Assembly: GCF_013449685.1 (NCBI RefSeq) | Contig: NZ_JACDSF010000029.1 | Span: forward strand, 10,829 to 74,828 | Length of the DNA stretch: 64,000 nucleotides | From: Pectobacterium brasiliense | GTDB lineage: Bacteria > Pseudomonadota > Gammaproteobacteria > Enterobacterales > Enterobacteriaceae | Direction: 5' to 3' | Part shown: positions 30,838 through 40,729 of the stretch, in pieces | Numbering within the stretch: the first letter of the stretch is position 1 | Layout: each line of letters starts with the position of its first letter | The notes under the pieces: model-generated | What the model saw: the letters and a program-made list of their open reading frames with translations, nothing else | Told to the model about the DNA's origin: nothing | Databases searched by the model: none | Made by a program: the position numbers and the translations under genes

Positions 30838-31284
30838 ATGGTGAAGCGCAAAAGTTTGAAAGAGGATGCGTGTCCCGTCGCCCGTGCGCTGGATGTGGTT
30901 GGCGATCGCTGGGCGTTGCTGATTATCCGCGATGCCTTCGACAATCGCCGCCGTTTCGGCGATTTTCAGCGCAGTTTGGGCGTTGCCAAAAATATTCTTA
31001 CCGATCGTCTGCGCGCCCTGGTTGAGGAAGGCATTTTGTCCGTTCAGCCCGTTTCCGAAAGCTCGGCCTATCAGGAATATATCCTGACGCCAAAAGGTGA
31101 ACAGCTATTCCCGCTCGTTGTGGCGTTACGTCAGTGGGGGGAACAGCAGCTGTTTGCAGAGGGAGAACCGCACTCCCTGCTATTGGATAAACACACCGGC
31201 CAGCCTCTGCAAACCATGCTGCCGCACTCTGCGGAAGGGCAGTTAGTGGTCGGGCAGGATACGTTCGTTCAGAAAGTGGATTGA
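30838..31284 (+). CDS. HxlR-family transcriptional regulator
   Basis: 148 residues. The HxlR winged helix is evident from CPVARALDVVGDRWALLIIRDAF and RRFGDFQRSLGVAKNILTDRLRALVEEGIL. A short C-terminal region follows. The start has GGGAGG upstream. It is divergent from the MFS gene, which it probably represses in response to a small electrophile or toxic substrate; the ligand is unknown. Confidence 0.92.
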   Translation: MVKRKSLKEDACPVARALDVVGDRWALLIIRDAFDNRRRFGDFQRSLGVAKNILTDRLRALVEEGILSVQPVSESSAYQEYILTPKGEQLFPLVVALRQWGEQQLFAEGEPHSLLLDKHTGQPLQTMLPHSAEGQLVVGQDTFVQKVD

Positions 31285-31740
<456 letters not shown>

Positions 31741-31846
31741 CGTTTGTCATAACTAACATTTTCCATACATAACAATTTTCCATACATAACAACAGCAACG
31801 TAAAAAGATGGGATAGTGAAAGACGCTGAGCAAGGGGGGAAAACCG

Positions 31847-32500
31847 ATGAGCCGAGTACTGTTATTAGGTGCAACGGGGTTAGTGGGGCACGAGTTGTTA
31901 GCGCTGTTGAAAGCCAATAATCGGGTAGAGACGATCTATGCGCCAACCCGTAAGCCGCTGGCACCGTCAGAGAAAGTGGTCAATCCGCACGATCCCGATC
32001 TCTCTGCCGCGCTGGCGCAATTGACCGAGCCTGTCGATATCGCGTTTTGCTGTCTGGGATCGACGCTAAAGACGGCAGGCAGTAAGCAGGCGTTCCGCTA
32101 TGTGGATTACACGCTGGTGGTGGAAGGATCAAAGGTAGCGCTGGCGCTAGGCGCGACGCACCTGTTAGTCGTCAGTTCGCTGAGCGCGAGTGCGACGTCG
32201 CCTTTCTTCTATTCGCGCGTGAAGGGAGAAGCGGAAAAATCGCTGCGTCAGCAAGGCTGGCAGCATCTGACACTGGCACAGCCGTCGATGCTGCTGGGGG
32301 AAAGAGAAGATAGTCGTCCGCTAGAAAGTCTGGCCGCGCCGCTGTTTCGCCTGTTCCCAGCAAAATGGCGAGCCATTGAAGGGAAAACGGTCGCGCAGGC
32401 GTTGCTGAATCAGGCGTTCTCACCCGAGCCCAAAGCGCGGGTCACCGTGCTCGAATCCGATCAATTACGTTCACTGGGTAAGCAGCAGGCGCTTCAGTAA
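31847..32500 (+). CDS. yraR: NAD(P)-binding Rossmann protein YraR
   Basis: 217 residues. The N-terminal VLLLGATGLVGHELL is a GxxGxxG nucleotide-binding loop of the atypical short-chain dehydrogenase/epimerase type. NPHDPDLSAALAQLTEPVDIAFCCLGST and SPFFYSRVKGEAE match E. coli YraR, which also sits near yhbP. Catalytic function is not established. It ends 12 bp before the convergent nrdG. Confidence 0.92.
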   Translation: MSRVLLLGATGLVGHELLALLKANNRVETIYAPTRKPLAPSEKVVNPHDPDLSAALAQLTEPVDIAFCCLGSTLKTAGSKQAFRYVDYTLVVEGSKVALALGATHLLVVSSLSASATSPFFYSRVKGEAEKSLRQQGWQHLTLAQPSMLLGEREDSRPLESLAAPLFRLFPAKWRAIEGKTVAQALLNQAFSPEPKARVTVLESDQLRSLGKQQALQ

Positions 32501-32511
32501 CCTCTTGTCGA

Positions 32512-32976
32512 TCAACGCAGACGGTGGACAACCTGATTGCTGCTGCCGCGCCAGATCAGTGCGGGATCTTTCAGGTCTTGCACAAATTTTCCATCGACTA
32601 ACACGTTGATGAGATCGACCACCCGCTGTTGCTCCGGCGTCAGTTCCGCCAGCACGTAGCCCGTCCAGACCCAGATATCTTTGCCTGGGCATTCCGTGCG
32701 TATCCGTTCGACCAGCCGCAGGATGTCAGGCATGTTCTGTGGGTGAAGCGGATCGCCACCAGACAGCGAAATGCCCTGCCGTGGGATCGCCGTATCCTGG
32801 AGATCGGCGATGATCCGATCCTCCAGCTCCTGCGTAAACGGCTGACCGGAGTTGAGTCGCCAGGTACTTTTGTTGTAGCACCCCACACACTCATGCACGC
32901 AGCCAGCGACAAACAGCGTGCAACGGGTGCCAGGGCCGTTGACGACATCAACGGAATAATACTGGTGGTAATTCAT
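32512..32976 (-). CDS. nrdG: anaerobic ribonucleotide reductase activase NrdG
   Basis: 154 residues. Radical-SAM activase that installs the glycyl radical on NrdD. The [4Fe-4S] cysteine motif CVHECVGC is at about residues 26-33, followed by the Gly-rich SGGDPLHP SAM-binding segment. It lies 80 bp downstream of nrdD on the same strand. Confidence 0.96.
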   Translation of the reverse strand: MNYHQYYSVDVVNGPGTRCTLFVAGCVHECVGCYNKSTWRLNSGQPFTQELEDRIIADLQDTAIPRQGISLSGGDPLHPQNMPDILRLVERIRTECPGKDIWVWTGYVLAELTPEQQRVVDLINVLVDGKFVQDLKDPALIWRGSSNQVVHRLR

Positions 32977-33057
32977 ACGGTAGAGCCCATGTTGTAAAGC
33001 GGGCGCGTGTTGACGGTGCCGCGAAAGGTGGGCCGCATTGCTGCGGCCCGGAAGGGA

Positions 33058-35196
33058 TTATCCCAGTTGACCGTTACCTAAGTGCTTGATTCGACGCTTC
33101 ACTTCTTCCTGCTTACCGGCGTTGAATGGGCGTGCATCCGGGCTGCCGAGGTAGCCGCACACGCGGCGCGTGACGGAAACGCGGGCCGAATCGTGGTTGC
33201 CGCATTTCGGGCAGGTGAAGCCTTTGCTGGTGCACTCAAATTCACCGGTGAAACCGCACTCGTAGCATTCGTCGATCGGCGTGTTGGTGCCGTAGTAAGG
33301 CACGCGGCTGTAGCTGTAATCCCACACGTCTTCCAGCGCTTTGAGGTTGTGTTGCAGGTTCGGGTATTCGCCGTAGCAAATGAACCCCCCGTTAGCCAGC
33401 GGCGGATAGGGCAGTTCGAAGTCGATTTTCTGGTAAGGGTTCACCTTCTTCTCCACATCGAGGTGGAAGCTGTTGGTGTAATACCCTTTGTCCGTCACAC
33501 CCTGCACGACGCCAAACTCGGCGGTATCCAGACGGCAGAAGCGGTCACACAGGTTTTCGCTCGGCGTGCTGTACAGGCTGAAGCCGTAACCCGTTTCGTC
33601 TTTCCACTGTTCGGTGGCGGCTTTCAGGCGGGCGATAATAGCCACGGCTTTGGCACGTAGCGTCTCGTCATCAAACACATGCGTTTGGCTGCCGAAGAGG
33701 GCGTTAATCGTTTCATGCAGGCCGATGTAACCCAGTGAAATCGAGGCGCGTCCGTTCTTGAAGATATCCGCAATGCTGTCGTCCGCTTTTAAGCGCACGC
33801 CGCACGCGCCTTCCATATACAGGATTGGCGCGACGCGAGCTTTCACGCTTTCCAGCCGCGCAATGCGCGTCATCAGCGCTTTCTTCGCCAGCGCCAGACG
33901 CTGATCGAGCAGTGTCCAGAAGCGGTCTTCATTGCCTTCGGCTTCCAGCGCAATACGCGGCAGGTTCAGGCTGATCACACCTAAGTTATTGCGGCCGTCG
34001 TGAATCTGCTGGCCATCTTCTTCATAAACGCCGAGGAAGCTGCGGCAGCCCATTGGCGTTTTGAACGAACCGGTGACGTTCACGACCTGATCGTAGTTCA
34101 GGATATCCGGGTACATACGCTTGCTGGCGCACTCCAGCGCGAGCTGTTTGATATGGTAATTCGGATCGCCCGCTTTGTGGTTCAGGCCGTCGCGAATCGC
34201 AAAGACCAGTTTCGGGAAGACCGCTGTTTTGTGGTTTTTACCCAGTCCGGCAATGCGGTTGCGCAGGATCGATTCCTGAATCAGACGCGATTCCCAACTG
34301 ATGCCGAGCCCGAAGCCAAAGGTCACGAACGGCGTCTGACCGTTAGCGGTGTGCAGCGTATTGACTTCATATTCTAGTGACTGGAAGGCGTCGTAGCACT
34401 CTTTTTCCGTGCGGGTTAAGGCATAGTTTTCCGCATCCGGAATCTGCCACTCTTCTGCCACCGCTTTATGTTTCGCATGGCTGGCGGTGACGAACGGCGC
34501 CAGAATTTCATCAATACGGTTAATCGTGGTGCCGCCATAAATGTGGCTGGCGACCTGCGCGATAATCTGCGCGGTGACGGCGGTAGCCGTGGAGATCGAC
34601 TTCGGCGGCTCAATCTCCGCATTACCCATTTTGAAGCCGTTGGTCAGCATGCCGTTCAGGTCGATCAGCATGCAGTTGAACATCGGGAAAAACGGCGAGT
34701 AGTCGAGATCGTGATAGTGAATCTCACCGCGCTCGTGTGCCAGTACCACATCACGCGGCAGGATGTACTGTTTGGCGTAATGCTTGGCGACAATACCGGC
34801 CAGCAGGTCGCGCTGGGTGGGAATTACTTTACTGTCTTTGTTGGCGTTCTCGTTTAGCAGCGCCATGTTGCTCTGCTCGACCAGACCGCGAATTTCCTGA
34901 TTCAGACGACCGTGGCGTTCACGTGCAATATCGCGGTCATGGCGGTATTCGATGTAGGTACGCGCCAGTTTTTTATAATTGCCGGACATCAGCAGGTTTT
35001 CGACCGCGTCCTGAATCTCGCGGATATCTACGCGCGATTTATCCTGCATTTGTTGAGCGACCGCACAGGCCACAGTTGCACAGTAGTCTGCATCATTGAC
35101 ACCGGCTGCATGTGCCGCGCGTTCGACCGCCTCTTTGATTCGCACTTCATCAAAAGGCACCTGGCAACCGTCCCGTTTAATCACTACTGGTTTCAC
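33058..35196 (-). CDS. nrdD: anaerobic ribonucleoside-triphosphate reductase NrdD
   Basis: 712 residues. Reduces ribonucleoside triphosphates to dNTPs without oxygen. It has an N-terminal ATP-cone (VIKRDGCQVPFDEVRIKEAVERAA) and a ten-stranded barrel core. Near the C-terminus lie a zinc site with two CxxC pairs (CYECG and CPKCG) and the glycyl-radical motif RVCGYLG, with the radical on G681. NrdR boxes and a possible FNR site lie upstream. Confidence 0.97.
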   Translation of the reverse strand: MKPVVIKRDGCQVPFDEVRIKEAVERAAHAAGVNDADYCATVACAVAQQMQDKSRVDIREIQDAVENLLMSGNYKKLARTYIEYRHDRDIARERHGRLNQEIRGLVEQSNMALLNENANKDSKVIPTQRDLLAGIVAKHYAKQYILPRDVVLAHERGEIHYHDLDYSPFFPMFNCMLIDLNGMLTNGFKMGNAEIEPPKSISTATAVTAQIIAQVASHIYGGTTINRIDEILAPFVTASHAKHKAVAEEWQIPDAENYALTRTEKECYDAFQSLEYEVNTLHTANGQTPFVTFGFGLGISWESRLIQESILRNRIAGLGKNHKTAVFPKLVFAIRDGLNHKAGDPNYHIKQLALECASKRMYPDILNYDQVVNVTGSFKTPMGCRSFLGVYEEDGQQIHDGRNNLGVISLNLPRIALEAEGNEDRFWTLLDQRLALAKKALMTRIARLESVKARVAPILYMEGACGVRLKADDSIADIFKNGRASISLGYIGLHETINALFGSQTHVFDDETLRAKAVAIIARLKAATEQWKDETGYGFSLYSTPSENLCDRFCRLDTAEFGVVQGVTDKGYYTNSFHLDVEKKVNPYQKIDFELPYPPLANGGFICYGEYPNLQHNLKALEDVWDYSYSRVPYYGTNTPIDECYECGFTGEFECTSKGFTCPKCGNHDSARVSVTRRVCGYLGSPDARPFNAGKQEEVKRRIKHLGNGQLG

Positions 35197-35281
35197 GTTT
35201 TCTTCCTCTGGAAAGGTTATCCACAGGCGAAAACCGTAACTAACAAGGGTTACAGAGGGCTGTGGATGACACTGTGGATAA

Positions 35282-35326
35282 ACACTATATGTAGTTCATG
35301 TTTACAGGATAGGCACTATATATTGA
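35282..35326. promoter_or_regulatory. tandem NrdR boxes upstream of nrdD
   Basis: ACACTATATGTAGT (35282-35295) and GCACTATATATTGA (35313-35326) both resemble the NrdR box (acaCwAtATaTwGwgt). Their starts are 31 bp apart, three helical turns, the usual spacing for cooperative NrdR binding. Confidence 0.8.
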
Positions 35327-35364
35327 AATTGCGTCGGGGTGTTTGCGCTTTTATCGCTGTAAAA

Positions 35365-35378
35365 TTGATGTAGAGCAA
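35365..35378. promoter_or_regulatory. FNR-like site upstream of nrdD
   Basis: TTGATGTAGAGCAA differs by one base from TTGAT-N4-ATCAA. Anaerobic activation of nrdDG by FNR is known in E. coli. Confidence 0.5.
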
Positions 35379-35543
35379 AGAAATTCCCGCCTAGTAGATA
35401 AATCGAACTTGAACAACATTTGACCAAGTTGAGTGCGGGGGGCGCGAAGGCTTACACGGTGTGCTCTGATGGTCTGTCGGGTGTTTTTTTATTGTGAGTG
35501 AGAAGAGCGATACAGAAATATCTGAAATACCCGATACCGTTTC

Positions 35544-35584
35544 CGGCATTCGTCGTCATGCGTGGCGCTGACTCTCGAATGCCG
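35544..35584 (-). terminator. hairpin downstream of Anbu operon
   Basis: CGGCATTCG and CGAATGCCG are perfect 9-bp arms, 20 bp past the stop codon of the Anbu-type gene. There is no clear T-run. Confidence 0.45.
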
Positions 35585-35604
35585 ATGACCGATGAAGGGG
35601 CGAG

Positions 35605-36342
35605 TTACTGTTGACTATCAGGGAAGGGGGGAAGCTGACGGAAGGTATTTACTAGCCCTTCTGACCAGGCTTTGCGGATCGTGTTGAAATAGGCGTTGTT
35701 TTCGGTAATACGTTGCTGTTCAGTGCTGGCAAAACTGCCAGTGCGGTAAATCATCACGTCCAGCGGCAGGCCAACCGACAGGTTGCTGCGCAGGGTGGAG
35801 TCGATAGAAATCAGCGCACAGCACATGGCTTGCTCCAGCGGTGTATCCATCGTCAACACGCGATCGATGATCGGTTTGCCGTACTTACTCTCGCCGATCT
35901 GGAAATAGGGGGTGTCTGGCGTGGCCTCAATGAAGTTGCCTTCAGGATAAATGTGGAACAGTCGATGTGTTTCACCACCAATCTGGCCGCCTAGCAGCAG
36001 GTTGCAGCCGAAATTGGTATTACTGCCGCTCTGCTGCGCGCTGCTATCGCGGTGAATCACTTCTCGCACGGTTTCCCCGAGTAGCATCGCGGCGTCATAC
36101 ATGGAGTTAACCTGCATGAGATTGGGCGTATGCTCCGCGTCAATACGGGCGTTGAGCAGGCTGATAATGCTTTGCGTTGTCGCCAGGTTTCCCGCGCATT
36201 GGATCACTAACACGCGTTCATTCTCATGCTGGAAAACATAGAGTTTCTTGAACGTTGCAATGTGATCGACGCCCGCATTCGTGCGGGAATCGGAGGCAAA
36301 AACCAGGCCGTCAGACAGACACATGGCGACACAGTACGTCAT
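35605..36342 (-). CDS. proteasome-type peptidase (Anbu family)
   Basis: 245 residues, an N-terminal-nucleophile hydrolase of the bacterial Anbu group. After Met removal Thr2 would be the nucleophile (TYCVAMCLSDGLVFASDSRTNAG). The lysine in TFKKLYVF occupies the expected catalytic position near residue 32. The start has AAAGGT upstream. It is last in a four-gene operon with a transglutaminase-like protein, an alpha-E protein and a permuted ATP-grasp protein, the classic Anbu neighbourhood. The substrate is unknown; the set is thought to make and break amide bonds. Confidence 0.88.
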   Translation of the reverse strand: MTYCVAMCLSDGLVFASDSRTNAGVDHIATFKKLYVFQHENERVLVIQCAGNLATTQSIISLLNARIDAEHTPNLMQVNSMYDAAMLLGETVREVIHRDSSAQQSGSNTNFGCNLLLGGQIGGETHRLFHIYPEGNFIEATPDTPYFQIGESKYGKPIIDRVLTMDTPLEQAMCCALISIDSTLRSNLSVGLPLDVMIYRTGSFASTEQQRITENNAYFNTIRKAWSEGLVNTFRQLPPFPDSQQ

Positions 36343-36365
36343 AAGGTACCTTTTCGTTAAAAATT

Positions 36366-37187
36366 CTACTGTTGCTGCTGCACCTGCTGTTGCTGTTCAA
36401 ACAAGCGGACCTCAGCTTCTGAAAACATCTCTTCGCATCCCCCTCCCAGTCGTGTACCGCGAACCGGGCAGGCATCCATATAATCCATGCCTACGGCCAG
36501 TCGCAGATGCTGATGGAGCTGTCGGGCATTGTTGGTAATATCAAACCCTTGCCAGTACCCGTTTAGCCACACCTCTGCCCAGGCATGCATGGCGACATGG
36601 TGGGTATCCTGACTGTACACGTAACCGCTGACATAGCGTGCTGGAAGACTTAGGCTTCGGCAGCAGGCGAGAAACACATGCGTGTGATCCTGACAAACGC
36701 CTTTCTGCATGGCAAATGCCGCCGCCGCGGTATCCTGTACCTGCGTCGCGCCGGGAGTATACGGCATTTTCAGCCGTAATTCCGCCATCAGCGTATTCAG
36801 GCTTTCCTCTGCGGCATCTGGACGGTAATAGCGTTGTGCAAATGCTCGAATATCGCCATCGGCTTCGGTCAGCGGCGTCGGGCGTAAAAAAACTAACGGT
36901 GACAGCCCATCCTGTATTGCGTGATTTTCTGCTGCGCCGCCGTCGAGAATATCGACCACGCCTTCCGCATAAATCGTGATGTCCTGATGCGGGTGATCGA
37001 GTGTCAGCACATGCAGTACATTACCATACGCATCGGTGGTTTGAACCGCTGAGGTGGGTAGCGTTAGCTTCCACTCCCGTATTCTCTGATGGGCGGAGTT
37101 TTGCGGCGTCAGGCGCAGGTACTGGGTGCTAAACTTCACTTCTTCATCGTAGCGGTAGTGAGTGAGATGGTTGATGGTGAGTTTCAT
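36366..37187 (-). CDS. transglutaminase-like cysteine protease family protein
   Basis: 273 residues. An N-terminal beta-rich domain (INHLTHYRYDEEVKFSTQYLRLTP) precedes a transglutaminase core. The core has the catalytic Cys in QKGVCQDHTHVFLACCRSL, His in HAWAEVWLNG and Asp in GFDITN. Its start overlaps the alpha-E stop by a few bases. In this operon it probably hydrolyses or transfers an amide. Confidence 0.9.
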   Translation of the reverse strand: MKLTINHLTHYRYDEEVKFSTQYLRLTPQNSAHQRIREWKLTLPTSAVQTTDAYGNVLHVLTLDHPHQDITIYAEGVVDILDGGAAENHAIQDGLSPLVFLRPTPLTEADGDIRAFAQRYYRPDAAEESLNTLMAELRLKMPYTPGATQVQDTAAAAFAMQKGVCQDHTHVFLACCRSLSLPARYVSGYVYSQDTHHVAMHAWAEVWLNGYWQGFDITNNARQLHQHLRLAVGMDYMDACPVRGTRLGGGCEEMFSEAEVRLFEQQQQVQQQQ

Positions 37188-38113
37188 AGCGCCTCCAGAT
37201 AGGTATGACGAATGCTGTCTGCCAGTTCATTGATTTTAATTATGAAATTGTTGAGGTACGTGGATAAATCCTGCGCCAGAATGTCGTCCAACGTACTGAA
37301 ACGTAGCTCGACGTGCAGCAGATGAGCGAGCCGATGTGGCACTTTGGCACGTTGACTGCCGATGGCTTCCAACTGAAGCACCAGATCGCCGATGCAGGCG
37401 TGTAGCGAACGCGGGACGTCCTCGCGTAAGACTAGCAGTTCGGTAACGGTTTCTGGGCTGATAGGCTGGCGATAGATGCTGTGGTAAGCCTCGCGTGCGC
37501 TCACTGCACGCAGCAGGGTATCCAGACGATAATACTCGCGTACTGGGTCGGGGTCGTTATTGAGCTGTTGGTGTTTCACTTTCAGCAACTGCGCGGTTGC
37601 ACAGGCGCGTTCAATCAGTGTGCCAACACGAATGAAGCACTGGGCGTCATTGCGCAGCAGTGTGCCGAACATCGCACCGCGAAACAGATGGGAACGCTCT
37701 TTCACCCAGTCAAAAAACGCATCAATCCCGATATGATCAACACCCTGATGCCGCAGGTTCCGAATGTCGATGCGTGTGGCGTTAATACACTCCCAGACCT
37801 CGGAGGACAGGCTGCCGCGCACGGCGTGTGCGTTGTTCCAGGCCATTTCGATGCAGTTGTAGATGCTGCTGGGGTTCTCGCTATCCAACGCGAAGAAATT
37901 CAGCAGGTTATTCATGGAAAATTGGGGGTAGCGCTGCTGAAAGAGTTCGTGTGTGGCAGTCAAATTCAGGGGCAGAGCCAGATCGCGCTGCTGCTGGCTG
38001 TGGCGAGGCATCATCGAAAGCTTGTAGGTCACATCCAGTACACGGACGAGGCTTTCTGCCCGTTCCAGATAGCGTGCCATCCAATACAGTTCACTGGCAG
38101 TACGGCTTAGCAT
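37184..38113 (-). CDS. alpha-E domain-containing protein (DUF403)
   Basis: 309 residues, nearly all helical. It begins MLSRTASELYWMARYLERAESLVRVLDV, the family hallmark. Further Arg/Glu-rich helices follow (RGAMFGTLLRNDAQCFIRVGTLIERA). Function unknown; these proteins accompany the permuted ATP-grasp enzyme and may form a complex with it. It overlaps both neighbours by a few bases, so the operon is tightly coupled. Confidence 0.9.
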   Translation of the reverse strand: MLSRTASELYWMARYLERAESLVRVLDVTYKLSMMPRHSQQQRDLALPLNLTATHELFQQRYPQFSMNNLLNFFALDSENPSSIYNCIEMAWNNAHAVRGSLSSEVWECINATRIDIRNLRHQGVDHIGIDAFFDWVKERSHLFRGAMFGTLLRNDAQCFIRVGTLIERACATAQLLKVKHQQLNNDPDPVREYYRLDTLLRAVSAREAYHSIYRQPISPETVTELLVLREDVPRSLHACIGDLVLQLEAIGSQRAKVPHRLAHLLHVELRFSTLDDILAQDLSTYLNNFIIKINELADSIRHTYLEAL

Positions 38114-39543
38114 GATTCATCCTCCATGACCCAGGTATCTTTGGTGCCGCCACCCTGTGAGGAGTTGACGACCAGAGAACCTTCCGTGAGAGCGACACGC
38201 GTCAGGCCGCCGGGAATCAGTCGGATTTCCTCACCGGACAAGGCGAAAGGGCGCAAATCGATATGTCGGGGAGCCAGACCGTCATCGATGAATGTTGGGC
38301 AGGTGGAGAGCGCTAAGGTTTCCTGACCGATATAGTTGTTCGGGTGCGCGAGTAAACGCTGGCGGAAGGTTTCGATTTCCCCACGCGTGGCCCGCGGGCC
38401 GACCAACATGCCGTAACCGCCTGCACCGTGAACTTCCTTCACTACCATGCTATCCAGATGATCGAGCACATAGCGCAGATCGCTGGGGTTGCGGCACTGC
38501 CAGGTAGGAATGTTGTGGAGAATCGGCTCTTCAGACAGGTAGAAACGGATCATCTCAGGGACATAGGGATAAATGGATTTATCGTCGGCGACACCGGTGC
38601 CGATAGCATTCGCCAGTACGACGCCACCAGCACGATACACAGACAATAGGCCGGGTACGCCGAGCATCGAATCTGCGCGAAACGCCAGTGGGTCCAGGAA
38701 GGCATCGTCCACGCGGCGATAAATCACATCCACTTGGCAGGGGCCTTCCGTGGTGCGCATATAGACCGCTCCTTCTTTCACGAATAAATCCGCGCTTTCT
38801 ACCAGTTCGACACCCATTTGCTGCGCTAGAAAGCTGTGTTCAAAGTAGGCGCTGTTGAAGCGGCCCGGTGTCAGCACAACCACAGTAGGGTCGTCAACGA
38901 GTGTGCTTTCACGCAGGGTCTGTAGCAGATAGCTGGGGTAGCGTTCAACAGGGGCGATGTGCTGGCTGGCAAAGAGATCTGGGTAGAGCCGCATCATCAT
39001 TTTGCGGTTTTCCAGCATGTAGGAGACGCCGGATGGGGTGCGCAGGTTGTCTTCCAGCACGTAATAATGCCCGTCGCTGTTGCGCACCATATCGATCCCA
39101 GTGATGTGGGCGTAGATGTTGTTGTGTAGATTCACACCCTGCATACAGGGTTGGTACTGCTCATTCGCCAGCACCTGTTCACTGGGGATAATACCGGCCT
39201 TGAGTATGTGCTGCTGATGGTAAATATCGTAGAGAAAGGCGTTCAGTGCCTGTACCCGCTGACGGATGCCGCGATCGAGCAATTGCCATTCGTGGGCGGG
39301 AATAATGCGCGGTACGCTATCGAAGGGGATTAAGCGCTCGGTGCCTCCTTCCTCGCCATAAACGTTAAACGTAATCCCCACGCGGTGAAACAACAGTTCC
39401 GCCTGTTCCTTCTTCTGTTTAATGGCCTGTTGGTCGGTTTGTTGAAGCCATTGCCAATAGGAATTGTAATGTTGACGTTGTTGGCCTTGTGACGAAAGCA
39501 TCTCGTCATAATAAGGCGCAGATGGAAGTTTCATTTTTATCAT
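38107..39543 (-). CDS. circularly permuted ATP-grasp protein (DUF404/DUF407)
   Basis: 478 residues. Matches the circularly permuted type-2 ATP-grasp family. Segments include YHQQHILKAGIIPSEQVL, YVLEDNLRTPSGVSYMLENR, VVKEVHGAGGYGMLVG (the nucleotide-gripping glycine loop) and HIDLRPFAL. These enzymes are thought to form a peptide-like bond using ATP. First gene of the operon with alpha-E, transglutaminase-like and Anbu proteins. The product is unknown. Confidence 0.92.
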   Translation of the reverse strand: MIKMKLPSAPYYDEMLSSQGQQRQHYNSYWQWLQQTDQQAIKQKKEQAELLFHRVGITFNVYGEEGGTERLIPFDSVPRIIPAHEWQLLDRGIRQRVQALNAFLYDIYHQQHILKAGIIPSEQVLANEQYQPCMQGVNLHNNIYAHITGIDMVRNSDGHYYVLEDNLRTPSGVSYMLENRKMMMRLYPDLFASQHIAPVERYPSYLLQTLRESTLVDDPTVVVLTPGRFNSAYFEHSFLAQQMGVELVESADLFVKEGAVYMRTTEGPCQVDVIYRRVDDAFLDPLAFRADSMLGVPGLLSVYRAGGVVLANAIGTGVADDKSIYPYVPEMIRFYLSEEPILHNIPTWQCRNPSDLRYVLDHLDSMVVKEVHGAGGYGMLVGPRATRGEIETFRQRLLAHPNNYIGQETLALSTCPTFIDDGLAPRHIDLRPFALSGEEIRLIPGGLTRVALTEGSLVVNSSQGGGTKDTWVMEDESC

Positions 39544-39712
39544 TGTTATCCCCAGGCAGTACGCTTAATAGCGATAATGGGACAATGCATAAAATGCGCC
39601 ATTTTGAGAAAAGCGTGATGTAGTGAGGATGGTGCCCGATTTTTTCCTCTAATTGGTGCGTAGCAAGGAAAGTCTGCACTGAGGGGGGAGAATAAAGGCG
39701 CTAGAAATCAGC

Positions 39713-39738
39713 AAGACGCAGCCATAATGGTGCGTCTT
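39713..39738 (-). terminator. hairpin downstream of ridA
   Basis: AAGACGCA and TGCGTCTT form a perfect 8-bp stem 27 bp after the ridA stop. The T-run is weak. Confidence 0.5.
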
Positions 39739-39764
39739 GAGAAGGTGACGATCAATAATGGTGC

Positions 39765-40151
39765 TTAGCGACGAACGGCGATCGCTTCGATCTCGATCTT
39801 CACGTCTTTTGGCAAGCGTGCGACTTCAACGCAAGAGCGAGCCGGGAATGGTGCGCTATGTTCGTTGAAGAAGGCTTCATACGCGGTGTTGACCAGCGCG
39901 AAATCGTGCAGATCTTTCACAAATACGGTCATTTTCACGATATCGGAAACGTTCAGGCCAGCGGCTTCTACTATCGCCTGAACGTTTTCCAGTGACTGAC
40001 GCGTCTGGGCGGTGATGTTATCTGCCACCAGACCGCTTTTCGGGTTCACCGGAATCTGGCCGGAGGTGAAGATCATGCTGCCAAGGTCGACGCCCTGAAC
40101 ATAAGGGCCGATGGCGGCTGGGGCGTGCTCAGTGCTGATAATGCGTGACAT
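39765..40151 (-). CDS. ridA: reactive intermediate deaminase RidA
   Basis: Start set at 40151 (MSRIISTEHAPAAIGPY, 128 residues) because GGAGAT precedes it and the family is ~128 residues. RidA hydrolyses reactive 2-aminoacrylate-type enamines. The substrate-carboxylate arginine lies in FPARSCVEVARLPKDVKIEIEAIA. It follows pyrI past a terminator, so it probably has its own promoter. Confidence 0.95.
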   Translation of the reverse strand: MSRIISTEHAPAAIGPYVQGVDLGSMIFTSGQIPVNPKSGLVADNITAQTRQSLENVQAIVEAAGLNVSDIVKMTVFVKDLHDFALVNTAYEAFFNEHSAPFPARSCVEVARLPKDVKIEIEAIAVRR

Positions 40152-40201
40152 GGTATCTCCTTGATGGGGGCGTAAAAGGAACGCGGACGCCGCCATTATT
40201 C

Positions 40202-40238
40202 AAAAAAGCCCCGCGACAGGCAATGTCCATCGCGGGGC
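40202..40238 (-). terminator. pyrBI terminator
   Basis: GCCCCGCGA and TCGCGGGGC form a 9-bp GC-rich stem followed on the minus strand by TTTTTT. A classic intrinsic terminator after pyrI. Confidence 0.85.
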
Positions 40239-40249
40239 AACGCAGAAAA

Positions 40250-40729
<480 letters not shown>

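Larger units (their letters stand above)
35197..35604. other. nrdD promoter region and 3' flank of Anbu gene
   Basis: 408-bp gap. The left part carries the tandem NrdR boxes and an FNR-like site. The right part carries a hairpin downstream of the Anbu-type gene. No gene is seen. Confidence 0.6.
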
